Assembly (NCBI GenBank): GCA_944381485.1
Contig: CALWLI010000004.1
Coordinates: forward strand, 1 to 64,000
Direction: 5' to 3'
Length of the DNA: 64,000 nt
Source: an uncultured Lachnospiraceae bacterium
Lineage (GTDB): Bacteria; Bacillota; Clostridia; Lachnospirales; Lachnospiraceae
The notes beneath the pieces were generated by a model. That model had not been told where the DNA came from and ran no database searches. It saw only the letters and a list, made by a program, of their open reading frames with translations. This document shows positions 1 through 8,506 of the stretch, in pieces. Position 1 is the first letter of the stretch, and every line of letters starts with the position of its first letter. A program made the position numbers and the translations under genes.

Positions 1-1287
1 GCAATGATTATGGCAAGCCCTGTGGCGGCGTTTGCAGATGAGGAGTATGATCCCAAGCTCGGAGATCCGAACAGTACGGATACAAGTCTGAAATCCGTAA
101 CTGTAGCCTCAAAAAGCGGAGAGATAGACGGTTCCGATATAACGGTAAAATGTGATTGGCCCGATTATATTACAGACGAGGATGAAATTTATATAAGAGT
201 GGAGGATGATGATAAAAGCTACGGAGTCATAGATCGCTGGATACCTCTGGGAGGAGGAGCGGCGGTGTCCGAAGGCCACACGGTTCAAGACGATAATTAC
301 GCAACAGTGGAGGATTTAAGGACTGATGATGGAGGAAAAACATGGACATTTACCGTGAGGGCTGCGGACGGAGAGACCACGCAGGATTATACTATTTATA
401 TAGATTATGTGAACGAAGCTTTTAACTGCGGCCATGACTCCTACAAGTGGGTGCAGTACGGCCAAACCGGCGACGAGGTTCCGGGATACCATGCACAGAG
501 ATGTACGGTATGCGGAAAATATAAGCCTGACAATAGGGGTTCGGTTGACGACGAACAATGCGACTGGGAGCTTATAGACGAGGGCTATCACGAAACTATG
601 GAAAAGGAAGGACTTGCGGAGCTGTATCAGTGCAGCGTGTGCGGAGCATATCGCGTTCGCGACCGGTGGTCCAATAACATCAGGGTACTGGAAGCCGGAG
701 AGGACGTGGACGAGGCGAGAAGGATCGAATCTACAAACGAGTGGCGTGAGAGGCAGGGAATAGATCCGGGAAGAGATACTCCTTCAATTTATGAGGGAAG
801 GCCCGACGAGGAGGAGTTCCTTGACGAGTGGAACGCTGAGGTTGAAGCAAATAATCAGGCCCGCGAGGAGGCTATGAGCCGCCCCGGAAACGGCACTTGG
901 CTTAAAGATGCCACAGGCTGGTGGTTCCAAAGACACGAGGGGACCTACCCCGCAAATATATGGCAGGAGTGCACTACAGAGGCGGGTTCAGGCTGGTATC
1001 ACTTCGACAGCGCAGGCTACATGGATCACGGCCTCTTTACAGACACCGACGGGAACACTTATTATCTCCATGACATAGAGGACGGAAACTACGGAGCCAT
1101 GCTCACAGGCTGGCAGTGGATAGACGGAAACGGAGACGGACTTAAGGAGTGCTATTACTTCAATCAGACTTCGGGGGAAAACGGACTTCCCCTGGGAGCG
1201 ATGCTTAAAAATGCGACTACTCCCGACGGCTACACCGTAAACGCAAACGGCGAGTGGGTAGTAAACGGTGTGGTGCAGATGAGATAA
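1..1287 (+). CDS. Secreted cell-wall-binding-like protein, 5' end cut by window
   Basis: The reading frame is open from the first base, and its first residues (AMIMASPVAAFA) align with the end of the signal peptide of the paralogue at 2828-4159, so about 20 N-terminal residues lie outside the window. Seen in order: a beta-rich N-terminal region, two CxxC pairs (GHDSY...CTVCGKY and QCSVCGAY) suggesting a metal-stabilised module, an acidic linker, and a C-terminal Trp/Gly/Tyr-rich part (GTWLKDATGWWF, SGWYHFDSAGYM, GAMLTGWQWIDG) resembling the cell-wall/choline-binding repeats of Clostridia. It is probably exported and held non-covalently on the wall; no catalytic motif is visible. The paralogue 1.5 kb downstream shares this layout throughout, which points to tandem duplication. 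Exact function is unknown. Confidence 0.8.
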   Translation, partial: AMIMASPVAAFADEEYDPKLGDPNSTDTSLKSVTVASKSGEIDGSDITVKCDWPDYITDEDEIYIRVEDDDKSYGVIDRWIPLGGGAAVSEGHTVQDDNYATVEDLRTDDGGKTWTFTVRAADGETTQDYTIYIDYVNEAFNCGHDSYKWVQYGQTGDEVPGYHAQRCTVCGKYKPDNRGSVDDEQCDWELIDEGYHETMEKEGLAELYQCSVCGAYRVRDRWSNNIRVLEAGEDVDEARRIESTNEWRERQGIDPGRDTPSIYEGRPDEEEFLDEWNAEVEANNQAREEAMSRPGNGTWLKDATGWWFQRHEGTYPANIWQECTTEAGSGWYHFDSAGYMDHGLFTDTDGNTYYLHDIEDGNYGAMLTGWQWIDGNGDGLKECYYFNQTSGENGLPLGAMLKNATTPDGYTVNANGEWVVNGVVQMR

Positions 1288-1337
1288 CAGAAAAACATAT
1301 CAGTATCTTAGAATAAAGTATCCGGAGTAATATTTTT

Positions 1338-1379
1338 AAAGGAGCTGCAGAGACCCGGAACTGTCTTTGCAGCTCTTTA
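1338..1379. terminator. Hairpin between convergent genes
   Basis: An imperfect inverted repeat (AAGGAGCTGCAGAGAC pairing with GTCTTTGCAGCTCTTT) lies 50 bp after the first secreted-protein gene and just before the 3' end of the antisense ATPase gene. A-rich and T-rich flanks could let it work in both directions. Confidence 0.6.
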
Positions 1380-1389
1380 TGTAACTGAC

Positions 1390-2619
1390 TTATAACGCCG
1401 ATATGGGACAATACCATGATCCCCGATCATATGGTATCAGATCATCGCTCATGCATAGTATTATTCCCGGCTGAATATTCGATTTAAACTGTTGCAGAGC
1501 TCTGAAGTTTTTGTCAGGCTTGGAGGGGGCTTTGTTCTTCTTGATCTCTATCGGGTATATACGGTCGCCCTCCACTATGAGCAGGTCGATCTCACGTCTG
1601 TCGATATCTCGGTAATAAAACAGATCGGCAGGCTTCCCTGCATTGTAATAGCTCTTAACGATTTCCGTTACAACGTAGGTCTCAAGAAACGCACCATCCA
1701 TCGCGCCGTTTTCAAGAGTTTCGGCGCTCGGCCAACGGCAGAGGTAAGCGGCCAACCCTGTATCCATGAAATAAGTTTTAGGCGTTTTTACGAGCCGCTT
1801 CGTAATATTGGAGTGATAGGGCCTGAGTATGTAGATGATTCCGGAGCTTTCAAGGATGGATACCCAGGACTTTGCTGTAGGGGCGGAAACACCTACCACT
1901 TTTGCAATTTCGTCATACTTTAATTCCTGACCTGTCCTGGCTGCCATGAATACGAGGAAGTCATAAAATTCGCTCAGCTTTCCGACTTGAGCAAGCTCTC
2001 TTACATCGCGCTCAATATATGTATTTACATAGTCCATATAAAACCGATCTCTGTCAAGAAAGTTATCAGTACGGAGCTTGGGCATTCCTCCCCTGAAGAT
2101 ATCCGAGTAAATCTCATGTACGGTCTTTACTCTGCTGTAACGGAGGCGCTCCCGCAGCGAATCCGTGTCCGGCCGGAAGAGCATCGCGGGGCGGCCTTCG
2201 ATTTCCGCACATGAAAGGCTTGACATATCAAATATCGCCACACGTCCCGCGAGGGATTCGGATACATCCCGCATCATCCTGAATTTTTGTGAACCTATAA
2301 GCCAAAACATTCCGCTGTTATCTTCGCCGTTTAGAGCTCTTTCATCCACTATCCTTTTTATTTCAAGTAGGATCGAGGGGACCCTTTGAAACTCATCGAT
2401 CAAAAGAGGATAACCATAGGTTTCAAAAAACAGAGAAGGGTCATTTTCGGCAAGCCTGCGGGCATTGCCGTCGTCAAGTGTGACATAACGGCGTCCCTCC
2501 TCTCTTATATGGTTAAGCATAGTGGATTTTCCGACCTGACGCTGTCCGCAGACCATGACCACAGGGTAATGTTTTGAAGCCTCAAGTATTTGTCCTTCCA
2601 AATGTCGTGTTATATACAT
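1390..2619 (-). CDS. AAA-type ATPase with C-terminal DUF4143
   Basis: A 409-residue protein of the AAA_14/DUF4143 family, common in anaerobes and archaea and of uncertain role. Visible motifs are Walker A GQRQVGKST near residues 27-35, Walker B PLLIDE, a central winged-helix-like stretch (DEIAKVVGVSAPTAKSW) and a C-terminal D...EIKK pattern resembling a PD-(D/E)xK nuclease fold. I place the start at the ATG at 2619, because a GAGGTG Shine-Dalgarno sits 6 nt upstream; the upstream GTG at 2628 lies inside that Shine-Dalgarno. It is encoded antisense between two paralogous secreted-protein genes and is monocistronic. Some members behave like mobile or selfish cargo, but no toxin, antitoxin or transposition feature is seen here. 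Confidence 0.85.
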   Translation of the reverse strand: MYITRHLEGQILEASKHYPVVMVCGQRQVGKSTMLNHIREEGRRYVTLDDGNARRLAENDPSLFFETYGYPLLIDEFQRVPSILLEIKRIVDERALNGEDNSGMFWLIGSQKFRMMRDVSESLAGRVAIFDMSSLSCAEIEGRPAMLFRPDTDSLRERLRYSRVKTVHEIYSDIFRGGMPKLRTDNFLDRDRFYMDYVNTYIERDVRELAQVGKLSEFYDFLVFMAARTGQELKYDEIAKVVGVSAPTAKSWVSILESSGIIYILRPYHSNITKRLVKTPKTYFMDTGLAAYLCRWPSAETLENGAMDGAFLETYVVTEIVKSYYNAGKPADLFYYRDIDRREIDLLIVEGDRIYPIEIKKNKAPSKPDKNFRALQQFKSNIQPGIILCMSDDLIPYDRGSWYCPISAL

Positions 2620-2827
2620 ATGTTTCACCTCGATTTAAAAATCCGATATTTCTAAAGTATGCTTTTATTTTAATCGAAATATGGCATGAAATCAATAGCT
2701 TTCGGGCAGTAAGTAAAAGCGGTAAACCGGCTTGTTTTTCCCGGCTGGGGGGTATAATTAGGGCATAGAGACAACCTGTTGCGGCTTAAAAATCAAAAAT
2801 TTAAGAGAGCAAAAGGAGAGGGAAGCT

Positions 2828-4159
2828 ATGCACAAAAAGAGAATATTGAGCCTTCTTATGGCGGGGGCAATGTTTATGGTAAGCCCTGTGGCGGCGTTTG
2901 GGGCCAATTTAGACGTCTATGAGGAGGATGATCCCAAGCACGGAGACCCGAACAGCGATGACACAAGCTTGAAATCTGTAACAATATATGGCGGTGAGGT
3001 AGATATAGACGGCTCCGACATAACTGTAAAATATAGACTTACAGATTACCCTTCGGAATCGGATATTTTTATCAAGGTTACAGATGATGACAAGACCTAT
3101 GAAGATTGGAGAATGGAAAGTACATATTGGGTGCGGGTGAATATTGTAGATGAGCATTATGCCGAGGTGGAGGATCTGAGAACAGATGACGGAGGAAAGA
3201 CCTGGACCTTCACCGTGAGAGCTGCGGACGGGGAGACTACTCAGGACTATACTATCCATATAGAGCTTGTGGAAGACGCTTTCAACTGCGGACATGACTC
3301 CTACGAGTGGGTGCAGTACGTAGGCCACGGCCAAGTTGGCGAAGATGCTGACGGAGAGCATGCACTGCGTTGTACCGTCTGCGGAAAGTATAAACCCGGA
3401 GGAGCAAGAGATGTGGAGACGGAATTCTGCGAGTGGGAACTCATAGACGAGGGCTATAACCGCACTATGGAAAAGGAAGGACTTGCGGATCTGTATCAGT
3501 GTAGTGTGTGCGGAGCCTATAAAGTCTATTTCCATAATACCAGGTATGAAAAGGTGTTGGAACAGGGAGAGGATGTGGACGAGGCGAGAAGGGTAGAATC
3601 CATCAATGAGGAGGCTCGCAATGCATTTGGGACCGAACCACGAGAAGATACTCCCATGATGTATGAGGGAAGGCCTGACGAGGAGGAATTCCTTGACGAG
3701 TGGAATGCGGAGCAGGAGGAAAAACAGGAGGCTCTTGAGGAAGCCTTGAAGCACGGAAACGGTACATGGCAGAAGGACGGGATCGGTTGGTGGTTCCGCT
3801 TCCATGACGGAAGTTACCCTCAGAACACTTGGTGGCTGTGTACAACCGACGGAGGCTCAGGCTGGTATCACTTTGACAGTGAGGGCTATATGCACCATGG
3901 CTGGCTTGCGGGAAGCGACGGACATACCTATTATCTCCATGACACAGAGGACGGAAACTATGGAGCGATGCTCATAGGCTGGCAGTGGATAGACGGAAAC
4001 GGAGACGGGCTTAAGGAGTGCTATTACTTTAATCAGGACGACACAAACAGCCTTGGTCTTCCCCAAGGGGCAATGTTAAAAAATACGACCACCCCTGACG
4101 GCTACACCGTAAATGCAAACGGTGAGTGGGTAGTAAACGGTGTGGTGCAGACAATGTAA
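2828..4159 (+). CDS. Secreted cell-wall-binding-like protein, full-length paralogue
   Basis: A 443-residue protein preceded by a good Shine-Dalgarno (AAAGGAGAG) 7-8 nt before the ATG. It begins with a classical signal peptide (KKR, then a hydrophobic stretch ending SPVAAFGA, cleavage expected near residue 26). Then come a beta-rich domain of about 120 residues, two CxxC pairs (CTVCGKY, CSVCGAY), an acidic Glu/Asp-rich linker near 250-310, and C-terminal aromatic repeats (GTWQKDGIGWWF, SGWYHFDSEGYM, GWQWIDGNGDG) typical of clostridial wall-binding modules. It shares this layout with the gene at 1-1287, and many segments are identical. It is likely exported and wall-associated. No enzyme motif is recognised, so function is unknown. 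Confidence 0.85.
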   Translation: MHKKRILSLLMAGAMFMVSPVAAFGANLDVYEEDDPKHGDPNSDDTSLKSVTIYGGEVDIDGSDITVKYRLTDYPSESDIFIKVTDDDKTYEDWRMESTYWVRVNIVDEHYAEVEDLRTDDGGKTWTFTVRAADGETTQDYTIHIELVEDAFNCGHDSYEWVQYVGHGQVGEDADGEHALRCTVCGKYKPGGARDVETEFCEWELIDEGYNRTMEKEGLADLYQCSVCGAYKVYFHNTRYEKVLEQGEDVDEARRVESINEEARNAFGTEPREDTPMMYEGRPDEEEFLDEWNAEQEEKQEALEEALKHGNGTWQKDGIGWWFRFHDGSYPQNTWWLCTTDGGSGWYHFDSEGYMHHGWLAGSDGHTYYLHDTEDGNYGAMLIGWQWIDGNGDGLKECYYFNQDDTNSLGLPQGAMLKNTTTPDGYTVNANGEWVVNGVVQTM

Positions 4160-4190
4160 TTACAGAAAGACATAAGTTTTAAACTGTAAA

Positions 4191-4217
4191 AAAGAGGAGC
4201 TCAGGGCTCCTCTTTTT
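4191..4217 (+). terminator. Rho-independent terminator
   Basis: A perfect stem (AAGAGGAGC / GCTCCTCTT) with a short loop followed by a T run, 31 bp after the secreted-protein stop codon. Confidence 0.9.
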
Positions 4218-4258
4218 TGCGCATTTAAAAGCGCTTAATATAGAGGGATAAGACAGGT

Positions 4259-4286
4259 TTGCACTTGGTACAAAAACCGGTATAAT
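4259..4286 (+). promoter_or_regulatory. Probable trmB promoter
   Basis: A consensus TATAAT at 4281-4286 lies 38 bp before the trmB start. The -35 region is weak (TTGCAC at 4259, 16-bp spacer). Confidence 0.5.
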
Positions 4287-4323
4287 GACATAAAACCGAC
4301 ATATAAAAAACAGGAGAAAATCT

Positions 4324-5064
4324 ATGAGAATACGCCATATAAAGGGGTCTGAGGAGGCGGTGGCACAAAGCCCCTACGTAATAAATGAGCCCGGAGCTTT
4401 CAAGGGACAGTGGAGAGAAAAGATATTTTTAAACGAAAATCCCATCTACCTTGAGGTGGGCATGGGCATGGGAAAATTCATAAGGACCCACGCAGTAAAC
4501 AATCCGGAAATAAACTATATAGGCTTTGAGATAAACACCACAGTCTTATATAAGTCCTTAAAGAGATACGAGAAGCTCCTTGAGGATCTGAGTAAGGAAA
4601 AGGAAGGATCCGGAGAAATGACTGATGAGGGAGGAGCAGAAAGCGGAGAGCTGCTGAGACCGGGGGAGGGCACAAAGAAGCTCTACAACCTCAGATTCAT
4701 CCGCCAGGACGCCAGATTTCTTGCCGACGATTTTGCCGAGGGAGAGGTGGACAGGATATACTTAAACTTTTCAGATCCCTGGCCCAAGGACAAAAACGCC
4801 AACAAGCGTCTCACCTCGCCTGTATTTATGAAGCTTTACGATCGCATACTGAAGAAAGACGGCATAATAGAGTTTAAGACCGACAACGAGGGACTCTTTG
4901 ACTACTCTCTTGAATCCATACCCGGCTCAGGCTGGAAGCTGGAGGCTGTGACAAGGGACCTCCACAGGGATGCTGCCATGAATGAGGGAAATATCATGAC
5001 AGAGTATGAGGAGAAGTTTTCAGGGAAGGGAAACCCGATATATAAGCTCATAGCATCCAGATGA
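4324..5064 (+). CDS. trmB: tRNA (guanine-N7-)-methyltransferase TrmB
   Basis: A SAM-dependent enzyme that forms m7G46 in the variable loop of tRNAs. The 246-residue product shows the family hallmarks: the SAM-binding loop EVGMGMGKF near residues 44-52, the acidic strand end IGFEI, the catalytic-site segment NFSDPWPKDKN near 148-158, and the C-terminal FKTDNE and YEEKF elements. It is longer than the usual ~215 residues because of a charged, low-complexity insertion (Glu/Gly/Ser-rich, about residues 83-118) between the alpha helix after motif I and the next strand. A short Shine-Dalgarno (CAGGAGAAAA) precedes the ATG. It appears monocistronic. Confidence 0.95.
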   Translation: MRIRHIKGSEEAVAQSPYVINEPGAFKGQWREKIFLNENPIYLEVGMGMGKFIRTHAVNNPEINYIGFEINTTVLYKSLKRYEKLLEDLSKEKEGSGEMTDEGGAESGELLRPGEGTKKLYNLRFIRQDARFLADDFAEGEVDRIYLNFSDPWPKDKNANKRLTSPVFMKLYDRILKKDGIIEFKTDNEGLFDYSLESIPGSGWKLEAVTRDLHRDAAMNEGNIMTEYEEKFSGKGNPIYKLIASR

Positions 5065-5100
5065 TCCCGGGGCATTAAAACAGCCCGCCGGCATTGAGAT

Positions 5101-5138
5101 AAGCCTATAGCATCTATATAAGCCTATAGCATCTATAT
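5101..5138. repeat. 19-bp direct tandem repeat, two copies
   Basis: The unit AAGCCTATAGCATCTATAT occurs at 5101-5119 and 5120-5138, and a third partial copy begins at 5139. The last codons of trmB (ATAAGCTCATAGCATCCAG, near 5042-5060) resemble the unit, so it may have arisen by slippage from the gene end. Confidence 0.8.
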
Positions 5139-5325
5139 AAGCTAATACCATTAAGGAAAATCGGTGCCGTCGGGATAAGCTCCACTCCTTAAATAAAAGA
5201 CAGACTAAAAATAAAAAAAGCCTGAAATAATTATAAATGAAGATTTATGAACTGTTCATACTCCGGAAACAAAAATACTGTAAGATGAAGAAAACTTCAA
5301 AAGGAGATGAAAGGAGATCACTTTT

Positions 5326-5643
5326 ATGGCAAAAATATTTACGGCAGAGGAATTTGACAGCGAGGTATTAAAGGCTGACTGCGCCTTCGTCGATTTCTAC
5401 GCCGATTGGTGCGGCCCCTGTCAGGCCATGGGGCCCGTAATAGACAGGCTGGCACAAAAATATGAGGGCAGGGCCCTTGTGGGAAAGATAAACGTGGACG
5501 CGACTCCTGAGGTGGCAAGGAGATACAGAGTAATGTCCATACCCTCAATGTTTATCTTTAAGAAGGGAGAGCCGGTAAAGAGCTTTATAGGCTATACCGA
5601 CGAGCCTTCTCTGGAAGTGGCTATAGATGAAGCCTTGAGCTGA
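5326..5643 (+). CDS. trxA: Thioredoxin
   Basis: A 105-residue cytoplasmic dithiol-disulfide oxidoreductase. The active site is W28-C-G-P-C32, followed by the usual helix. The buried Asp region (FVDFYADWC) and the cis-proline loop (MSIPSMFIF, proline near 73) are intact, and length matches the family. Two Shine-Dalgarno-like stretches (AAAGGAG repeated) lie just upstream of the ATG; the nearer, ending 9-10 nt before the start, is the likely one. No thioredoxin reductase gene is adjacent, and the gene appears to stand alone. Confidence 0.95.
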   Translation: MAKIFTAEEFDSEVLKADCAFVDFYADWCGPCQAMGPVIDRLAQKYEGRALVGKINVDATPEVARRYRVMSIPSMFIFKKGEPVKSFIGYTDEPSLEVAIDEALS

Positions 5644-5743
5644 TAGGCTTGTGCCTTCCGAGGCAGCAGGGCAAAAAGAAGGAACTCCAATATATAAGCT
5701 CACAGCCCTGTTAACAAAAATTTTATTTTTCCGGAAAAAACTG

Positions 5744-5770
5744 TTGACAAGATTAAGAAAATATTATAAT
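5744..5770 (+). promoter_or_regulatory. tRNA-Lys promoter
   Basis: A perfect TTGACA at 5744-5749 and a TATAAT at 5765-5770 (15-bp spacer; a TAATAT two bases on gives 17). It lies about 40 bp upstream of the tRNA gene. Confidence 0.7.
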
Positions 5771-5774
5771 ATTA

Positions 5775-5806
5775 TGCACGTTCACTCAAGAACGTGCATA
5801 TTTTTT
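5775..5806 (+). terminator. Leader hairpin with T-run between promoter and tRNA-Lys
   Basis: A perfect 9-bp stem (TGCACGTTC / GAACGTGCA, 6-nt loop) followed by T6 lies between the promoter and the mature tRNA 5' end. It could stop transcripts reading through from trxA, act as an attenuator, or serve as a processing signal. Confidence 0.6.
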
Positions 5807-5808
5807 AA

Positions 5809-5881
5809 GCACCCTTAGCTCAGTTGGTAGAGCAGTAGACTCTTAATCTATTTGTCCAGGGTTCGAGTCCCTGAGGGTGCA
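5809..5881 (+). tRNA. tRNA-Lys (anticodon CUU)
   Basis: A 73-nt cloverleaf: acceptor GCACCCT/AGGGTGC with A73, D-loop AGCTCAGTTGGTAGAGC, anticodon loop CTCTTAA (CTT) and TTCGAGT T-loop. CCA is not encoded. A terminator follows directly. Confidence 0.95.
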
Positions 5882-5885
5882 TCAC

Positions 5886-5935
5886 AGAAGTTCTGATTTT
5901 GCGACGGAAGAGCGCGGGGTCGGAACTTCTTTTTT
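5886..5935 (+). terminator. Rho-independent terminator of tRNA-Lys
   Basis: The stem AGAAGTTCTGA / TCGGAACTTCT with a GC-rich loop is followed by a run of T residues. Confidence 0.85.
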
Positions 5936-6049
5936 GTAAAAATTAAGAAACTTTAAATTAAAGTAATATAACTTGAAAAAAATATATATTGAGAGTAAAC
6001 TCTAAGAATAGACCAACCGGAGTAAACCGGTCGGAATTAAGGAGGGAGT

Positions 6050-7129
6050 ATGGCAGACGTAAGAAATACCGGCACATGGCAGAGAGTCGAGAGAGGCTAT
6101 ACTGACATGGGCAACCTCATAAGCAGAGGGGAATACAATCTTGCCTTGGTGAAAGGCCGCCAGACCATGGAGCAGATAATCAGGCTTCGGGCCGCAAAAA
6201 ATTTTGTTATATATACCGACCTTGCTGAAACCATAGACAATCTGTACAGGGACGGTTATATAGGCTCTGATTCCAGAGAAAACTGCCATACCATAAGGAC
6301 TCTGGGAAACAAGGCGGTACACGAGGGGGACAACAGCCCCAAGGACGCAAACGCCGCATTTAAGCTTTTGAAGAGAGAGATGAGCTCCTTTGTAAACGGG
6401 GAGAGAAATATATCCGAGGACAGGACTCCTGTCATGATAGAACCTGAGAGAAATCGTCAGAGATCATACACCGGAAGGCCCGCTCCCGCCCGCAGGAGAG
6501 ATGAGGAGGAGCCTCAGAGAAGAGACAGGGAAGAGGGTTCAGATATAAACCTCGATATGGTTTCGGGAAATCGCGCTCAGAGAGGAAGCTCTGTAAGGCA
6601 GCAGGGCAGGTCACACAACAGACCTCAGTCGGGAAGGAATTCCGGAAGGCGTCCTCAGCAGGGAAGAAGCTCAGGAAGATCCCCGAGAAACGACGGCAGA
6701 AATTCAGGGGGAGTGAATATTTACGATATATTGAGGATACTCATTCCCGTAATATGCATAATACTTTTGGTAATACTTATAAAGAATCTTATCCCCTCAG
6801 GGGATGACACTCCCACTACTCAGGCAGTAGAGACAACACAGGCTGCTCCCGTTGAGACCGAGCCTGTGACCGAGCCTCCCACTACAGAGGCTCCTACCAA
6901 GGCGGTGGTAAGATATAAGATCAGAGGAAACAATGTAAACATCCGCTACGAGCCCAACACAGGAGCCAGGATATACGAGCAGCTTTCCGACGGCACCGAG
7001 ATAGGTGAAGTTGAGGAGGTTGAAGGCGGAAATTGGGTTAAGATCACAAGGGACGGCATGGAGTTATATGTGGGCAGCGATTACATCACTCCCATAGAAG
7101 AGACATCAGAGGAGACAGGAGAGTTTTAA
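6050..7129 (+). CDS. Membrane-anchored DUF4145/SH3b protein
   Basis: A 359-residue protein with an unusual layout. Residues 1-115 match the DUF4145-type helical domain (motifs KGRQTMEQIIRLRAA, IRTLGNKAVHEGD). A very basic, disordered Arg/Gly/Ser-rich stretch covers about 120-220. One transmembrane helix (ILIPVICIILLVILI) lies near 226-245. A Thr/Pro/Glu linker follows, and an SH3b-like domain ends the protein (RGNNVNIRYEPNTGARIYEQL...). The helix and basic side suggest a cytoplasmic N-terminus and an extracellular SH3b domain that may contact the wall. AAGGAGGG lies just before the ATG. The ATPase operon starts 23 bp later, so the two may be cotranscribed. The role is not known. Confidence 0.8.
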   Translation: MADVRNTGTWQRVERGYTDMGNLISRGEYNLALVKGRQTMEQIIRLRAAKNFVIYTDLAETIDNLYRDGYIGSDSRENCHTIRTLGNKAVHEGDNSPKDANAAFKLLKREMSSFVNGERNISEDRTPVMIEPERNRQRSYTGRPAPARRRDEEEPQRRDREEGSDINLDMVSGNRAQRGSSVRQQGRSHNRPQSGRNSGRRPQQGRSSGRSPRNDGRNSGGVNIYDILRILIPVICIILLVILIKNLIPSGDDTPTTQAVETTQAAPVETEPVTEPPTTEAPTKAVVRYKIRGNNVNIRYEPNTGARIYEQLSDGTEIGEVEEVEGGNWVKITRDGMELYVGSDYITPIEETSEETGEF

Positions 7130-7152
7130 GCACAGCATAAGGAGGCATAAGG

Positions 7153-7464
7153 ATGCAGGGACTCATAGAAAAGATCGCCGAGATCGATGAAGAGACCCTC
7201 CGAATCGCGGAGAGCGCCGAGGCGGAAAAGAAAAAGATAGAAAAAGAGATGAAACAAAAGACAGCGGACTATGACAGAGAGCTGGAGCGAGAGACCGAGG
7301 CAAAGATCGAGGAGACAAGAAAAGAACTCTCACAAAAGGCCGAGGAGGAGCTCAAGGCTCTTGAGAGCGCTGTTGAAAATGAGATAAAAAGGGTGGAAGA
7401 GCTCTACAATGCAAGGCACGCCGAGATGGCGAAGGAGATCTTCCTGAGGATAACAGGAGACTGA
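7153..7464 (+). CDS. V-type ATP synthase subunit G/H-like coiled-coil protein
   Basis: A 103-residue, highly charged, almost entirely helical protein (Glu/Lys/Ala heptads over about residues 15-90). It is the expected peripheral-stalk partner of subunit E in V/A-type ATPases (NtpF, AhaH or subunit G/H in different naming schemes). It is the first gene of the ATPase operon, with AAGGAGG 7 nt before the ATG, and it ends 4 bp before the subunit C gene. Sequence alone is low in complexity, so the assignment rests mainly on length, coiled coil and operon position. Confidence 0.8.
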   Translation: MQGLIEKIAEIDEETLRIAESAEAEKKKIEKEMKQKTADYDRELERETEAKIEETRKELSQKAEEELKALESAVENEIKRVEELYNARHAEMAKEIFLRITGD

Positions 7465-7468
7465 TCTT

Positions 7469-8506
7469 ATGATAGCGGATTTCTCTTATGTGGGAATCTC
7501 CACAAAAATAAGAGCGATGCAGAAAAAGCTTCTCTCCGAGGAGGACATAAAAAGCCTTGCAGGATACAACTCGGTCAGGGAAGCGGCGGTACACTTGGGG
7601 GAATTTGAACCCTATGCGGGCATCGCCGAAAAAACCGAAGGCAGGGAGCTCCACAGGACCAATGTGGAGAAGCTGCTTTACTATTCTCTGTTTGACGACT
7701 TCGAAAAGCTTTACAGATTTGCGGTCTTCCGCCAGAGAAAATATATGGCCCTTTACTTCAAGCACATTGAGGTGAAGATTTTGAAAATCTGTTTGGAAAA
7801 TTGTATGGGAGGCCGTAGAGATATTCTTGGCCTCTCTAAATATGCGGAAATTTTGAACAGACATTCCAAAATAGATATAAAAAACCTGGTGGAAGCTGAC
7901 AACCTCTCCGAGTTTATCGAGAGGCTTCAGGGGACAGAGTATTACTCTATATTAAAGCGTATAGAGGAGAGCGGAAAGGGCAGCCTTCTTGACTATCAGA
8001 CAGCCATAGACATGAGATATTTCAACACCATGTGGAAGCTCAAGGACGAGGCCCTCACAAAGCGGGATGCGAAGATCATAGCCAACACCTACGGCGTGAA
8101 CATAGACCTTCTCAACATAAATTGGATATACCGCTCAAAGAAATACTTCGGGCTTACCAGGGAGGAGCTCTTAAACATACTCATACCTGTAAGGTTCAAG
8201 CTCACTCAGGAGAATATTTCCGAGATGATAAATGCTCCTGACTTAAACGCTTTTTACGAGGCGGAGAAAAAGATAAAGTACAGCGACATGATACTCAAGT
8301 ACAGAAAGAATGAAAAGAGCTTGACAGAGGTCTATGACAAGCTTATAACCGCAATATACAAGGCGGAGAGCAGAAAACGGCCCTACTCGGTAGCCGCCAT
8401 CAACACTTACTTTTACTTAAAGGAAAAGGAAATCAGAAATATAGTCACAGCTCTGGAAAGCATACACTATAAGGTGCCTTTCGGGGCGAAGGAGGTCAAG
8501 CCTTGA
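7469..8506 (+). CDS. ntpC: V-type ATP synthase subunit C
   Basis: A 345-residue all-helical protein matching the subunit C/d family, the socket linking the central rotor stalk to the membrane proteolipid ring. Family features include the N-terminal FSYVGISTKIRAMQKKLLS segment, repeated KLYRFAVFRQRKYM/YFNTMWKLKDEAL-type helices, and a C-terminal YLKEKEIRNI motif. Start is the ATG at 7469, 4 bp after the previous stop. The stop overlaps the start of the subunit I gene (TTGA). Confidence 0.92.
   Translation: MIADFSYVGISTKIRAMQKKLLSEEDIKSLAGYNSVREAAVHLGEFEPYAGIAEKTEGRELHRTNVEKLLYYSLFDDFEKLYRFAVFRQRKYMALYFKHIEVKILKICLENCMGGRRDILGLSKYAEILNRHSKIDIKNLVEADNLSEFIERLQGTEYYSILKRIEESGKGSLLDYQTAIDMRYFNTMWKLKDEALTKRDAKIIANTYGVNIDLLNINWIYRSKKYFGLTREELLNILIPVRFKLTQENISEMINAPDLNAFYEAEKKIKYSDMILKYRKNEKSLTEVYDKLITAIYKAESRKRPYSVAAINTYFYLKEKEIRNIVTALESIHYKVPFGAKEVKP

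Noticed and set aside
2617-2628. GTG at 2628 as the start of the DUF4143 ATPase
   Set aside because: The GTG is part of the GAGGTG Shine-Dalgarno that serves the ATG at 2619.
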